Below, piece after piece: positions 16,026 to 25,107 of a stretch of DNA of 64,000 nt. Positions within the stretch are counted from its first letter, which is position 1, and every line of letters starts with the position of its first letter. Source of the stretch: Bacteroides ndongoniae (GTDB lineage Bacteria; Bacteroidota; Bacteroidia; Bacteroidales; Bacteroidaceae); the NCBI RefSeq assembly GCF_900108345.1, contig NZ_FNVV01000014.1, positions 744,001-808,000 of the forward strand, read 5' to 3'. The position numbers were made by a program, and so were the translations under genes. The notes beneath the pieces are model-generated. The model saw nothing but the letters and a program-made list of their open reading frames with translations. It was not told where the DNA came from and made no database searches.

Positions 16026-16514
16026 ATGAAACAACTGAATATCCGTATCGATGTCCAGGTATATGCTTACGACGAACTGGACAACGCCGACCGCGAACTG
16101 ATAGACAACGCCTGCGAGGCTACCCACCGCAGCTATTCGCCCTACTCGCACTTCTCGGTAGGAGCTGCCGCACGCCTGGCCGACGGTACTGTCGTATGTG
16201 GCAGCAACCAGGAAAACGCAGCCTATCCGTCGGGACTCTGTGCCGAACGTACGACCCTGTTCTACGCCAACTCACGCTATCCCGAACAAGCCGTGACCAC
16301 ACTGGCCATCGCCGCCCGCAACGAACAAGGCGAATTTCTTGACGATCCGATTCCTCCCTGCGGTGCCTGCCGTCAGGTGATGCTCGAAACCGAAACACGC
16401 CACCAGCGCCCTATGCGCATCCTGCTGTATGGACGGAAAGGCATTTACGAGATAAAACGCGTTGGCGATCTGCTTCCGCTTTCGTTCGACGCATCGAACA
16501 TGGAAGTCAAATGA
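16026..16514 (+). CDS. cdd: Cytidine deaminase
   Basis: This 162-residue protein has the zinc-dependent deaminase signature: Cys72-Ala-Glu74 (SGLCAERTTLF) with PCGACRQ supplying Cys112 and Cys115, as in the homotetrameric CDA type. NQENAAYPSG (61-70) matches the substrate loop. It deaminates cytidine and deoxycytidine in pyrimidine salvage. The C-terminal 40 residues (LLYGRKGIYEIKRVGDLLPL) complete the normal fold. It sits on the plus strand, convergent with cydB, with a shared hairpin between the genes. Confidence 0.95.
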   Translation: MKQLNIRIDVQVYAYDELDNADRELIDNACEATHRSYSPYSHFSVGAAARLADGTVVCGSNQENAAYPSGLCAERTTLFYANSRYPEQAVTTLAIAARNEQGEFLDDPIPPCGACRQVMLETETRHQRPMRILLYGRKGIYEIKRVGDLLPLSFDASNMEVK

Positions 16515-16524
16515 TATAGCATAG

Positions 16525-16550
16525 GACGGGCATCAATAAGTATGCCCGTC
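16525..16550. terminator. Hairpin terminator between cdd and cydB
   Basis: GACGGGCAT (16525-16533) pairs perfectly with ATGCCCGTC (16542-16550) over an 8-base loop, followed by TTTCATTT on the plus strand. It can end cdd transcription. The structure overlaps the last codons of convergent cydB. Confidence 0.7.
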
Positions 16551-17678
16551 TTTCATTTCGTCTGCATCAATCTTATGGCTGTCGATACGACGCCAGGCAT
16601 AGAAGATGTAGGCCAGCACAAAAGGTACCAGGATGGAAACATAAGCCATCACTTCGAGCGTAAAACGGCTGGAGCAACTGTTGGCCAGCGTCAGCGAACT
16701 TTGCAGGTCGGCCACGGAAGGATAATAAGCCGTATGGTTATAGCCTGCCGTCAGTAAAAGAGCAAAGACCGCAAGTATCGTTCCCGCACCAGACAACCAG
16801 ATTCCTTTGTCATAACCGGGTTTCCATAAGGTACGGACAATGCCACCCAGCACCCCTGCAACTCCTAACAGAAAAATGACAAGTACCCAGGGCATAGCCA
16901 GAAAGTTGTGCAGATATTTGTATGGCTCCATGCAAATCCAGCCGTTTTCGGGCTGTACGGCAAAGCCGTCGGCTACCAGCGTACGTACCAGAAACGCCAG
17001 AAAGAAAATCAGGAACAGCACGGAGTTTCCCCACAACGAACGGCGACAACGCGCAACAAGCTCCGTATCGGCTATGTTGTTGATAAAGTAGAGAGCACCC
17101 AGCACCCGCGCCAGGAAAAAGACAGCCAGTCCCATTACCACGTTCCACGGATTTGCCAGTGCGTCCAGCCCATGCCAGCCGTTGGCCCAGCGACTGATGA
17201 CGGGCATCAGCGTATCACCCATATTATCCTTGTCGATAATGAATGCAGAACCGGTAAAAAACGTCGCTACCGCACCGCCCAACAGCACAGGCCCCACTAC
17301 TCCGTTGATGACCAGAAACACACGATAGGTGTTCTTACCCAAAAGATTGCCCGCCTGCGACTGAAATTCGTAACTGACAGCCTGCAATACGAAACTGAAC
17401 AGAATAATCATCCAAAGCCAGTAGGCACCGCCGAAACTGGTGCTATAGAACAATGGGAAAGAAGCGAAAAACGCACCACCGAAAGTAACCAGTGTAGTAA
17501 ACGTAAACTCCCACTTACGTCCCGTCGAATTGATCATCATTTTGCGGTGTTCTTCCGTCTTGCCCAGACAGAACAGCAATGAGTTACCACCCTGCACAAA
17601 CAACAGGAATACAAGAAAAGCACCCAGTAGCGAAACTATTGCCCACCAATATTGCTGAAGAAAAGCATAAGTATCCAT
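16533..17678 (-). CDS. cydB: Cytochrome bd quinol oxidase subunit II
   Basis: The 381-residue protein is the CydB subunit, with about nine TM helices. Its N-terminal helix carries YWWAIVSLLGAFLVFLLFVQ, and GRKWEFTFTTLVTFGGAFFA is a family feature. It forms the oxidase with CydA and allows oxygen removal and quinol oxidation at nanomolar oxygen, a known trait of Bacteroides. The gene lies 46 bases downstream of cydA in the same operon. The C-terminal tail is hydrophilic (DSHKIDADEMKDGHTY). Confidence 0.94.
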   Translation of the reverse strand: MDTYAFLQQYWWAIVSLLGAFLVFLLFVQGGNSLLFCLGKTEEHRKMMINSTGRKWEFTFTTLVTFGGAFFASFPLFYSTSFGGAYWLWMIILFSFVLQAVSYEFQSQAGNLLGKNTYRVFLVINGVVGPVLLGGAVATFFTGSAFIIDKDNMGDTLMPVISRWANGWHGLDALANPWNVVMGLAVFFLARVLGALYFINNIADTELVARCRRSLWGNSVLFLIFFLAFLVRTLVADGFAVQPENGWICMEPYKYLHNFLAMPWVLVIFLLGVAGVLGGIVRTLWKPGYDKGIWLSGAGTILAVFALLLTAGYNHTAYYPSVADLQSSLTLANSCSSRFTLEVMAYVSILVPFVLAYIFYAWRRIDSHKIDADEMKDGHTY

Positions 17679-17724
17679 AAATACAGAATATTCTTTTTTT
17701 GATTTTACGATAAAACGACAGTGT

Positions 17725-19266
17725 TTAGAATCCCTTGCGAATGGCTCGTAGCATGATGCCTATCTCGGCTATCAGCAATACCGTGAAGAGGACTAAGAAG
17801 ATGAAGAAAGTTGTCTGCACCGAACCCACGTCGAGCCTCGAAATGGCAGCCGAAGTAGGCAGCATGTCCTGTATGGCCCAAGGCTGACGGCCGCATTCGG
17901 CCACTACCCAACCGGCCTGTCCGGCCAGATAACCCAACGGAATAGTGAACAGGGCAATCCAATGCATCCAGCGCATCTCTGCCAGATTCTTCCGGTAGAC
18001 CAAAAACAGAAGCACTGCAAAAAACAGGATGAAATATCCACCCAGCATCACCATGACCCGGAACATGTAGAACGTAAGCGGCACATTAGGCACCAGCTCG
18101 TTGACATCCTTTATATACCCGTAACCAAAATAAGCTACATTGTCCTGCAACACTACGGCTGCTTCAGCCGCAACTTCTTCATTGCCGTCGGCCTTAGCCG
18201 TGCGATAAGCGGCAAAAGCAGCTATTGCCTTCCGGCCACGCGCCATCTTCTCCTCAGCCGACAAAGCCTGACTGCCATCTTTCAGCCGGTAGCCTCCTTC
18301 CAACAAATTATTGATGCCCGGCACAAAAGCATTCGGATCGCGTTCGGCCAGGAGCGATAGCATCTTGGGCAATTCGATACGCATCAGAAAAGGTTCTACC
18401 CCGTCAGCCGGTGTCTGTTTGTCCGGATTCAGAATGCCGAAAGCCACCAGTCCGGCTCCTTGCTGTCCTTCGTAATAGCCTTCCATGGCTGCCAGCTTCA
18501 TAGGCTGTTTCTGGGCTACCTGATACCCGGAACCATCACCCGTCCAGGCCGACATCAGTGCGGCAAACAAACCTACCCAGGCCCCTACCCTGATACTGGC
18601 CAGCGCAAACTCCTTGTGACGGCGCCGCAACAGGTACCAGCAACTGACACCCACTACAAAAACGGCACCCAATACCCAGCCCGAAAGTATGCTATGAAAA
18701 AACTTATTAACGGCCATCGGCGATGTGGCCACAGCCCAGAAGTCGACCATTTCGTTGCGTGCCGTATCGGGGTTGAACACCATACCGACAGGATTCTGCA
18801 TCCAGGCATTGGCAACCAGAATCCACCAGGCAGAAATCGTTGCCCCCAGTCCGGTGAGCCAGGTAGAAGTAAGATGAAAACGGCGACTCACCTTCCCCCA
18901 GCCGAAAAACATGACTGCAATGAAAGTAGCTTCCATAAAGAAAGCCAGTATTCCCTCGATGGCCAACGGCGCTCCGAAAATATCGCCCACAAACCAGCTA
19001 TAGTTACTCCAATTGGTACCGAACTCAAACTCCAGTATCAGCCCGGTGGCCACACCTATGGCAAAATTGATGCCAAAAAGTCGCATCCAGAACTGGGCAG
19101 CCTGCTTCCAGAACTCATTACGGGTACGATAATATATCGTCTCCATAATGCCCATAATCACCGCCAATCCCAAAGTCAGCGGAACAAAAATCCAGTGATA
19201 GATAGCTGTCAAGGCAAATTGTGCTCTTGACCAGTCGATCAGGGAAGTGTCAATACTCTCGAACAT
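17725..19266 (-). CDS. cydA: Cytochrome bd quinol oxidase subunit I
   Basis: This 513-residue haem-bearing subunit is close to the usual CydA length. Recognisable ligands and motifs are His24 in TAIYHWIFVPLT (equivalent to E. coli His19), the GLILEFEFGTNWSNYSWFVG segment with acidic residues of the b595/d haem region, KFFHSILSGWV with the axial His, and a methionine in the RVMVMLGGYF helix. The Q-loop (EGYYEGQQGAGLVAFG) is present and is followed by an extended hydrophilic loop. It oxidises quinol and reduces oxygen. It follows the DUF4492 gene by 53 bases. Confidence 0.95.
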   Translation of the reverse strand: MFESIDTSLIDWSRAQFALTAIYHWIFVPLTLGLAVIMGIMETIYYRTRNEFWKQAAQFWMRLFGINFAIGVATGLILEFEFGTNWSNYSWFVGDIFGAPLAIEGILAFFMEATFIAVMFFGWGKVSRRFHLTSTWLTGLGATISAWWILVANAWMQNPVGMVFNPDTARNEMVDFWAVATSPMAVNKFFHSILSGWVLGAVFVVGVSCWYLLRRRHKEFALASIRVGAWVGLFAALMSAWTGDGSGYQVAQKQPMKLAAMEGYYEGQQGAGLVAFGILNPDKQTPADGVEPFLMRIELPKMLSLLAERDPNAFVPGINNLLEGGYRLKDGSQALSAEEKMARGRKAIAAFAAYRTAKADGNEEVAAEAAVVLQDNVAYFGYGYIKDVNELVPNVPLTFYMFRVMVMLGGYFILFFAVLLFLVYRKNLAEMRWMHWIALFTIPLGYLAGQAGWVVAECGRQPWAIQDMLPTSAAISRLDVGSVQTTFFIFLVLFTVLLIAEIGIMLRAIRKGF

Positions 19267-19319
19267 AGATAAAAGATCGGGTTAAATTACACATAAAATT
19301 CAGCCATAAAAAGCTATCC

Positions 19320-19541
19320 TCACTTTACTGCCCGCTGAATGAGTTCACGGCCTACATAATCGCTCTGTCCGGCTTCATCGGATGCCCGGCTATTAAGAAA
19401 ATCGGGGAAGAAAAACAGGCGGAGTACAAAGAAAATAACGAACAGCTTTATCAGGATAATAAGCCACAGCGTACGTCCCAAGGTCATACCACGAAAACCG
19501 TCGCGATAAAATCTCCATACGTTTGTCAGTGATTGCTTCAT
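19320..19541 (-). CDS. DUF4492 small membrane protein, cytochrome bd-associated
   Basis: The ATG at 19541 gives a 73-residue protein; a longer frame reaching 19727 would read through the promoter region and is rejected. It starts MKQSLTNVWRFYRDGFRGMT, then has one strong TM helix (about 25-46, LWLIILIKLFVIFFVLRLFF), then a short polar tail. DUF4492 proteins often lie directly before cydAB in Bacteroidetes and Campylobacterota. A single-helix accessory subunit, analogous to CydX/CydS, is a sensible hypothesis. No enzyme motif is present. Confidence 0.8.
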   Translation of the reverse strand: MKQSLTNVWRFYRDGFRGMTLGRTLWLIILIKLFVIFFVLRLFFFPDFLNSRASDEAGQSDYVGRELIQRAVK

Positions 19542-19573
19542 AGCAAGCAGATTTTTAAGGATTAGCATCGGGG

Positions 19574-19581
19574 CAAATATA
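19574..19581 (-). promoter_or_regulatory. Promoter element TATATTTG for DUF4492-cydAB
   Basis: On the minus strand TATATTTG lies 32 bases before the DUF4492 ATG. A TTTTTTGTTGG tract about 20 bases further upstream gives a plausible -33 region. It is the only clear promoter for the cyd operon. Confidence 0.6.
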
Positions 19582-19745
19582 AAACTATCTGCGCTTCCTC
19601 CCAACAAAAAACAGAGAAAAAATAGAGCCCCAAATACCCAAATAAGCAATCCGGGAAAAAGGAACTGTACATTATCCCCCAATCTGCTGTTGCAAGATGT
19701 TGCAAAAAGCGTAAAAAGGATAATCAACCGTAAAGTCAGAATTGC

Positions 19746-19753
19746 TATATTTG
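19746..19753 (+). promoter_or_regulatory. Promoter element TATATTTG for the polyferredoxin operon
   Basis: TATATTTG on the plus strand lies 57 bases before the ATG at 19811 and matches TAnnTTTG. It would give a 5' leader of about 45-50 bases for the five-gene row that follows. Confidence 0.55.
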
Positions 19754-19810
19754 CACGGTTATAAAACTATTTTAATTAAGATACACACAAATTTCTAATA
19801 ACTACTATTT

Positions 19811-21295
19811 ATGTTACGTAAAATCAGACTAACACTTGCTGTCCTGTTCTTCGCACTCATTACGTTGCTGTTCCTCGACTTTACGGGAACGTTGCATACG
19901 TGGTTCGGCTGGATGGCTAAAATTCAGTTTCTGCCTGCCCTGCTGGCTCTCAACGTGGGAGTAGTGCTGGCGCTGGTGATCCTCACGCTGTTGCTGGGAC
20001 GTGTCTACTGTTCGGTCATTTGTCCGCTGGGAGTATTTCAGGACATAGTGGCCTGGTTTTCCAAAAAGACCAAGAAGAACCGTTACCGCTACTCGCCCGC
20101 CCTGTCGTGGCTGCGATACGGTGTATTGGGAGTATTCGCCGTCGCACTGGTGGCAGGTGTACACTCGTTTGTCGCCCTACTGGCTCCCTACAGTGCATAC
20201 GGACGTATTGCCAACAACCTGTTTGCTCCCCTCTACCAGTGGGGAAACAATCTGCTGGCCTACCTGGCCGAACGTGCCGACAGTTATGCGTTCTACGATA
20301 CCACCGTGTGGCTGAAGAGCGTCCCGACTTTCGTCATTGCAGCCGTTACCCTGGTAATCCTCATCGTACTGGCATGGAGAAGCGGACGAACCTATTGCAA
20401 CACCATTTGCCCGGTAGGTACCATACTCGGCTTCCTGTCCAGATATGCTTATTTGAAGCCGGTTATCGACACGGATAAGTGCATCAACTGCAACCTTTGC
20501 GCACGCAATTGCAAAGCTTCGTGTATCGACATCAAGAATCACCAAATAGACTACAGCCGTTGCGTGGCCTGCATGGATTGTCTGGACAAATGCAAACACC
20601 AGGCAGTGAGCTACAGACATCCGGTCAAAGCCGGAGTTGCGAAAGCAGAACCAAAAACCGAAAAAGATAGCTCACGTCGTGCCTTCCTGGCATCGTCGGC
20701 ACTGGCAGCCTCGGCAGCCGTACTGAAAGCTCAGGAAATGAAAGTAGATGGCGGGCTGGCTACCATCGAAGACAAAAAGATACCCAACCGCAAGACACCC
20801 ATCCTGCCACCGGGAGCTCAGGGAGCACGACACTTTGCACAACATTGTACCGCCTGCCAGCTTTGCGTATCGGTATGTCCCAACGAAGTACTGCGTCCTT
20901 CAACAGATCTGATGACACTGATGCAACCTTTCTCTTCGTACGAACGCGGCTACTGCCGTCCCGAGTGTACCAAGTGTTCGGACGTCTGCCCTACGGGAGC
21001 CATCAAACCGATCACGGTAGCCGATAAGTCGGCTATCCAGATAGGCCATGCCGTATGGATCAAACGAAACTGTGTGGTGAAAACCGACGGTGTAGAATGC
21101 GGCAATTGTGCCCGCCACTGTCCGACAGGCGCCATAACAATGGTACCTTCGGATGCCAACAATCCGGACTCGCGCAAGTTCCCCGCTATCGACACCGAAC
21201 GCTGTATCGGCTGCGGCGCCTGCGAGAACCTTTGTCCGGCACGTCCGTTCACAGCCATCTATGTGGAAGGACATGAACGCCACCGGATTATTTAA
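19811..21295 (+). CDS. NapH/NapG-like membrane polyferredoxin fusion
   Basis: The 494-residue protein joins two units. The first (about 1-285) has four TM helices and the CSVICPLGVFQD and CNTICPVGTILG motifs of NapH/NosR-type proteins, then two 4Fe-4S clusters (CINCNLCARNCKASC and CVACMDCLDKCKH). The second (about 300-494) starts with a twin-arginine-like stretch (SRRAFLASSALAASAAV) and carries further ferredoxin motifs (CTACQLCVSVCP, CRPECTKCSDVCP, CGNCARHCP, CIGCGACENLCP), as in NapG/MauM. It likely moves electrons from the quinone pool across the membrane to a periplasmic acceptor. The next gene, a Tat-exported Fe-S reductase, is the obvious candidate. Confidence 0.88.
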   Translation: MLRKIRLTLAVLFFALITLLFLDFTGTLHTWFGWMAKIQFLPALLALNVGVVLALVILTLLLGRVYCSVICPLGVFQDIVAWFSKKTKKNRYRYSPALSWLRYGVLGVFAVALVAGVHSFVALLAPYSAYGRIANNLFAPLYQWGNNLLAYLAERADSYAFYDTTVWLKSVPTFVIAAVTLVILIVLAWRSGRTYCNTICPVGTILGFLSRYAYLKPVIDTDKCINCNLCARNCKASCIDIKNHQIDYSRCVACMDCLDKCKHQAVSYRHPVKAGVAKAEPKTEKDSSRRAFLASSALAASAAVLKAQEMKVDGGLATIEDKKIPNRKTPILPPGAQGARHFAQHCTACQLCVSVCPNEVLRPSTDLMTLMQPFSSYERGYCRPECTKCSDVCPTGAIKPITVADKSAIQIGHAVWIKRNCVVKTDGVECGNCARHCPTGAITMVPSDANNPDSRKFPAIDTERCIGCGACENLCPARPFTAIYVEGHERHRII

Positions 21296-21385
21296 TAAAG
21301 AGGAACGGGCAGCAAGCAATAAGCACAAAACACCTGCCCGACTTCTATAACTTCTTTACACTTTATTACTAAACACTTTGCAACA

Positions 21386-22774
21386 ATGAACGATCAAAAT
21401 CATCATAAAGACATTTCCCGCCGCGAATTTCTGAAAATTGTAGGCATCAGTACAGCTACTGCAACCGTAGCGCTGACGGGATGCGGACCGAAGGATTCGA
21501 ACTCGGCCTCGCTACAGGCACAGGGAGAAGTTCCGACCGACAAAATGACCCTGCGCGAAAATCCGAAAACAAAAGAAAAAGTCTCCTTACTGGGATACGG
21601 ATGTATGCGCTGGCCTACCCTGCCCGCTCCTGAAAAAGGAGGTAACGTCATCGACCAGGATGCCGTAAACGAACTGATAGATTACGCCATGGCACACGGT
21701 GTGAACTACTACGACACGTCGCCCGTATACGTACAGGGATGGTCGGAGAAGTCGACCGGCATCGCCCTGAAACGCCATCCACGCGAGAAGTTCTTCGTGG
21801 CCACCAAGCTGTCCAACTTCTCCAACTATACACGCGAGAACTCCATCGCCATGTACAACCGCTCGTTTTCGGAACTACAGGTGGACTACATTGACTACTA
21901 TCTGCTGCACTCCATCGGTAACGGTGGCATCGAGACCTTCCGTGCCCGCTACATCGAAAACGGCATGATAGACTTCCTGATGAAGGAACGTGAAGCGGGA
22001 CGTATCCGCAATCTGGGATTCTCGTTCCACGGAACCAAAGAAGTGTTCGACGAAGTGCTGGCCATGCACGACCAGGTGCATTGGGACTTCGTACAGATAC
22101 AACTCAATTACGTAGACTGGCAATACGCCTCGGGCAACAACGTAAATGCCGACTACCTGTACGCCGAACTGGAGAAACGCCATATTCCCGCCATCATCAT
22201 GGAACCGCTGCTGGGTGGCCGCCTCTCGAAACTGCCCGAGCATCTGGTGGCACGCATCAAGCAACGTGGGCCTGAAGCAAGTGTAGCATCCTGGGCCTTC
22301 CGCTTTGCAGGCACGTTCCCCGGTGTTCTTACTGTATTGAGCGGCATGACCTACATGGAACATCTGCAAGACAACCTGCGGACCTACTCACCACTCGTAC
22401 CACTGACTGACGACGATTTCGAATTTCTGCAGCAGACAGCCGACCTGATGAAACAGTACCCTACCATCCCTTGCAACGATTGCAAGTACTGCATGCCCTG
22501 CCCCTACGGCATCGACATTCCTGCCGTACTGCTTCACTACAACAAATGTGTGAACGAAGGCAACCTGCCCACCTCGCAGGAACATGCCAACTATCGCGAA
22601 GCACGCCGCGCTTTCCTGGTAGGCTACGACCGCAGTGTACCCCGTCTGCGCCAGGCCAGTCATTGCATCGGATGCAAACAATGCAACTCGCACTGCCCGC
22701 AAAGCATTGACATCCCCAAAGAGTTGCACCGCATCGACCGATATGTGGAACAACTGAAACAAGAAACGCTGTAA
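21386..22774 (+). CDS. Tat-exported aldo/keto reductase with C-terminal 4Fe-4S domain
   Basis: This 462-residue protein has a twin-arginine signal (SRREFLKIVG, Arg12-Arg13) and a lipobox-like LTGCG with Cys33, so it may be a periplasmic lipoprotein. The AKR barrel (about 60-355) keeps Asp110, Tyr115 and Lys141, and LLHSIGNG supplies the His. Two 4Fe-4S motifs close the protein: Cys363/366/369/372 (CNDCKYCMPCP) and Cys427/430/433/437 (CIGCKQCNSHCP). Periplasmic NADPH is not expected, so electrons probably come from the polyferredoxin encoded 90 bases upstream. The substrate is unknown. Confidence 0.88.
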   Translation: MNDQNHHKDISRREFLKIVGISTATATVALTGCGPKDSNSASLQAQGEVPTDKMTLRENPKTKEKVSLLGYGCMRWPTLPAPEKGGNVIDQDAVNELIDYAMAHGVNYYDTSPVYVQGWSEKSTGIALKRHPREKFFVATKLSNFSNYTRENSIAMYNRSFSELQVDYIDYYLLHSIGNGGIETFRARYIENGMIDFLMKEREAGRIRNLGFSFHGTKEVFDEVLAMHDQVHWDFVQIQLNYVDWQYASGNNVNADYLYAELEKRHIPAIIMEPLLGGRLSKLPEHLVARIKQRGPEASVASWAFRFAGTFPGVLTVLSGMTYMEHLQDNLRTYSPLVPLTDDDFEFLQQTADLMKQYPTIPCNDCKYCMPCPYGIDIPAVLLHYNKCVNEGNLPTSQEHANYREARRAFLVGYDRSVPRLRQASHCIGCKQCNSHCPQSIDIPKELHRIDRYVEQLKQETL

Positions 22775-22785
22775 CAAAAACAAGA

Positions 22786-23205
22786 ATGAAAGAACTGATA
22801 GAAATGCTTCACGCAGGAGGATACTCCTGCGTGATAGCTCATGGTGACTGCATCCGTACGTTCACACAACGGGGTGTAGCCGATCTGTATGACCTGTTGG
22901 TGACAGAGCCGGATTTTCTCCAAGGCGCTTCCATTGCCGACAAGGTAATCGGAAAAGCTGCCGCCTCGCTCATGGTGCTGGGCGGCGTAGCCGAAGTCTA
23001 TACCCGCACCATCAGTGAGCCAGCCCTCCGGTTGTTACAAGAAGCCGGCGCCAAGGTAAGCTGCGACGAAGTGGTAGACCACATCATCAACCGCGACCGT
23101 ACCGGATGGTGTCCGCTGGAGCAAGCCAGCCGTGACCTCCAATCGGCCAAAGAAATTTTCCCAGTTATAGAAAAATTTATCTCCAATCAGAGAAAAAACG
23201 CATGA
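22786..23205 (+). CDS. DUF1893 protein (TM1506-like, deaminase-fold)
   Basis: The 139-residue cytoplasmic protein matches the DUF1893 pattern: CVIAHGDCIRTFTQRGVADL near 17-36, ADKVIGKAAASLMVLGGVAE near 50-69, and a distal CPLEQAS. The family prototype TM1506 has a cytidine-deaminase-like fold, but the ligand and reaction are not known. The gene starts 11 bases after the reductase and ends with a 4-base overlap on the TonB receptor start, so it belongs to the operon. A role in nucleotide or cofactor handling linked to NudC downstream is a guess. Confidence 0.8.
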   Translation: MKELIEMLHAGGYSCVIAHGDCIRTFTQRGVADLYDLLVTEPDFLQGASIADKVIGKAAASLMVLGGVAEVYTRTISEPALRLLQEAGAKVSCDEVVDHIINRDRTGWCPLEQASRDLQSAKEIFPVIEKFISNQRKNA

Positions 23206-25085
23206 AGAAACTGAACCTGCTGGAAGGCATGTGTGCCTTCCTGTTCCTGACCGTTCTTCCTGTCCGTGGACAAGAAGACAGTACCCGCATTGCCCGCACG
23301 CTGACAACCGACGAAGTCGTTGTGACAGGCACCCGTAACGAAACCGATATACGCCACCTGCCCATGACCATCTCGGTGGTAGACCGGAAGCAACTGGAAA
23401 GCAATTACCAGCCTTCGGTGTTGCCAACACTGACCGAACAGGTTCCCGGCTTCTTTACCACCAGCCGAGGCATTATGGGCTACGGAGTATCGACCGGTGC
23501 TGCCGGAGGCATGAGCCTGCGAGGTGTGGGAGGAAGCCCTACAGCCGGTCTGCTAGTGCTTATCGACGGACATCCGCAATACATGGGCCTGATGGGACAC
23601 CCCATAGCCGATGCCTACCAGACGATGATGACCGAACGGGTCGAAGTGCTGCGTGGACCGGCATCGGTACTCTACGGTTCGAATGCCATGGGAGGCGTTA
23701 TCAACATCGTCACCCGACAAATGCAGGAAGAAGGAACAAAGACCGATCTGCAACTTGGCTATGGCTCGTACAACACACTACAGACCGAGGTATCCAACCG
23801 CGTGAAGCACGGACGGTTCAGAAGCGTCGCTACCGGCTCGTATAACCGAAGTGACGGGCACCGTCCCGACATGGAATTTGAGCAATATGGCGGCTACGTC
23901 AAACTGGGCTACGACCTCAGCAACCACTGGAAAGTGTGGGGCGACCTGAACGCTACTCACTTCAATGCCTCCAACCCCGGTACAATTGCAGCTCCTTACA
24001 TCGACAACGACTCGCGCATCACACGCGGCATGGCATCGGCCGCCCTCGAAAACCATTACGACCGTACCTCGGGTGCCTTGAGTTTCTTCTACAACTGGGG
24101 GCGCCACAAGATAAACGACGGTTACCATCCGGACGAAGAGCCACAGACTTCCCACTTCAACTCCAAAGACCGCATGATGGGAATCTCGCTGTACCAAAGT
24201 GCAACCCTGTTCGAAGGCAACCGCATCACAGCCGGATTCGACTACCAGCATTTTGGCGGAGAATCGTGGTATCAGGTACTGGCAACAGGCGAAAGACAAC
24301 CTCAGGTAGACAAACAACTGGATGAGTTTGCGGGCTACGTCGATTTCCGACAGAACATCAGCACCTGGCTGTCGCTCGATGCCGGCCTGCGTATCGACTA
24401 CCACTCGCACACGGGTACCGAATGGATCCCGCAGGGTGGTCTGGCCTTCCACCTGCCCCAGCAAGCCGAAATGAAGGCTATGGTAAGCAAAGGATTCCGT
24501 AACCCGACGATCCGCGAAATGTTCATGTTCTCCAAGAATCCTGACCTGAAGCCGGAAAGCCTCGTGAACTACGAACTGTCATACACCCAACGCCTCTGCG
24601 ACAACCGCCTGAACTATGGACTCAACCTATATTACATCAATGGTAAAAACATCATCATGGTAGATCCTTCGCAGCGCAAAAACATGAACTCGGGAAAAAT
24701 AGAAAACTGGGGAGTAGAAACTAACATAGCCTACCGCTTCAATGCCCGCTGGCAAGCCAATGCCAACTACAGCTGGCTGCACATGGAGAACCCCGTACTG
24801 GCCGCTCCGGAGCACAAACTGTACGCAGGTATCAGCTACCGGCAAGGCCGATGGACACTGACAAGCGGCATGCAATACATCAAAGGACTTTATACTTCGG
24901 TTACGAAAGGACAGGAAAAACAGGAAAGTTTTGTGCTCTGGGACTTGAATGCAAGCTATCGACTGTGTAACTTTGCAAGCCTTTTCGTGAAAGGAGAAAA
25001 CCTGCTGGCACAACGTTACGAAATCAACGCCGGATACCCCATGCCGAAAGCGACTTTCATGGGAGGCATAAACGTGAACTTCTGA
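23202..25085 (+). CDS. TonB-dependent outer-membrane receptor
   Basis: This 627-residue receptor has a signal peptide ending near LPVRGQ (residue 24). A TonB-box-like start (DEVVVTGTRNETDIRHLP) leads into a plug domain (about 50-165, with VEVLRGPASVLYGSNAMGGV). A 22-strand barrel ends in Phe (GGINVNF). It lacks the SusC-type N-terminal carboxypeptidase-like domain, so it is of the cofactor/metal-uptake type rather than a glycan receptor. It is embedded in a redox operon, overlapping the DUF1893 gene by four bases. Iron, haem or cobalamin are candidate substrates; none is proven by the sequence. Confidence 0.92.
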   Translation: MKKLNLLEGMCAFLFLTVLPVRGQEDSTRIARTLTTDEVVVTGTRNETDIRHLPMTISVVDRKQLESNYQPSVLPTLTEQVPGFFTTSRGIMGYGVSTGAAGGMSLRGVGGSPTAGLLVLIDGHPQYMGLMGHPIADAYQTMMTERVEVLRGPASVLYGSNAMGGVINIVTRQMQEEGTKTDLQLGYGSYNTLQTEVSNRVKHGRFRSVATGSYNRSDGHRPDMEFEQYGGYVKLGYDLSNHWKVWGDLNATHFNASNPGTIAAPYIDNDSRITRGMASAALENHYDRTSGALSFFYNWGRHKINDGYHPDEEPQTSHFNSKDRMMGISLYQSATLFEGNRITAGFDYQHFGGESWYQVLATGERQPQVDKQLDEFAGYVDFRQNISTWLSLDAGLRIDYHSHTGTEWIPQGGLAFHLPQQAEMKAMVSKGFRNPTIREMFMFSKNPDLKPESLVNYELSYTQRLCDNRLNYGLNLYYINGKNIIMVDPSQRKNMNSGKIENWGVETNIAYRFNARWQANANYSWLHMENPVLAAPEHKLYAGISYRQGRWTLTSGMQYIKGLYTSVTKGQEKQESFVLWDLNASYRLCNFASLFVKGENLLAQRYEINAGYPMPKATFMGGINVNF

Positions 25086-25107
25086 CCCTAAAAAAGAGAA
25101 AAAAGCA

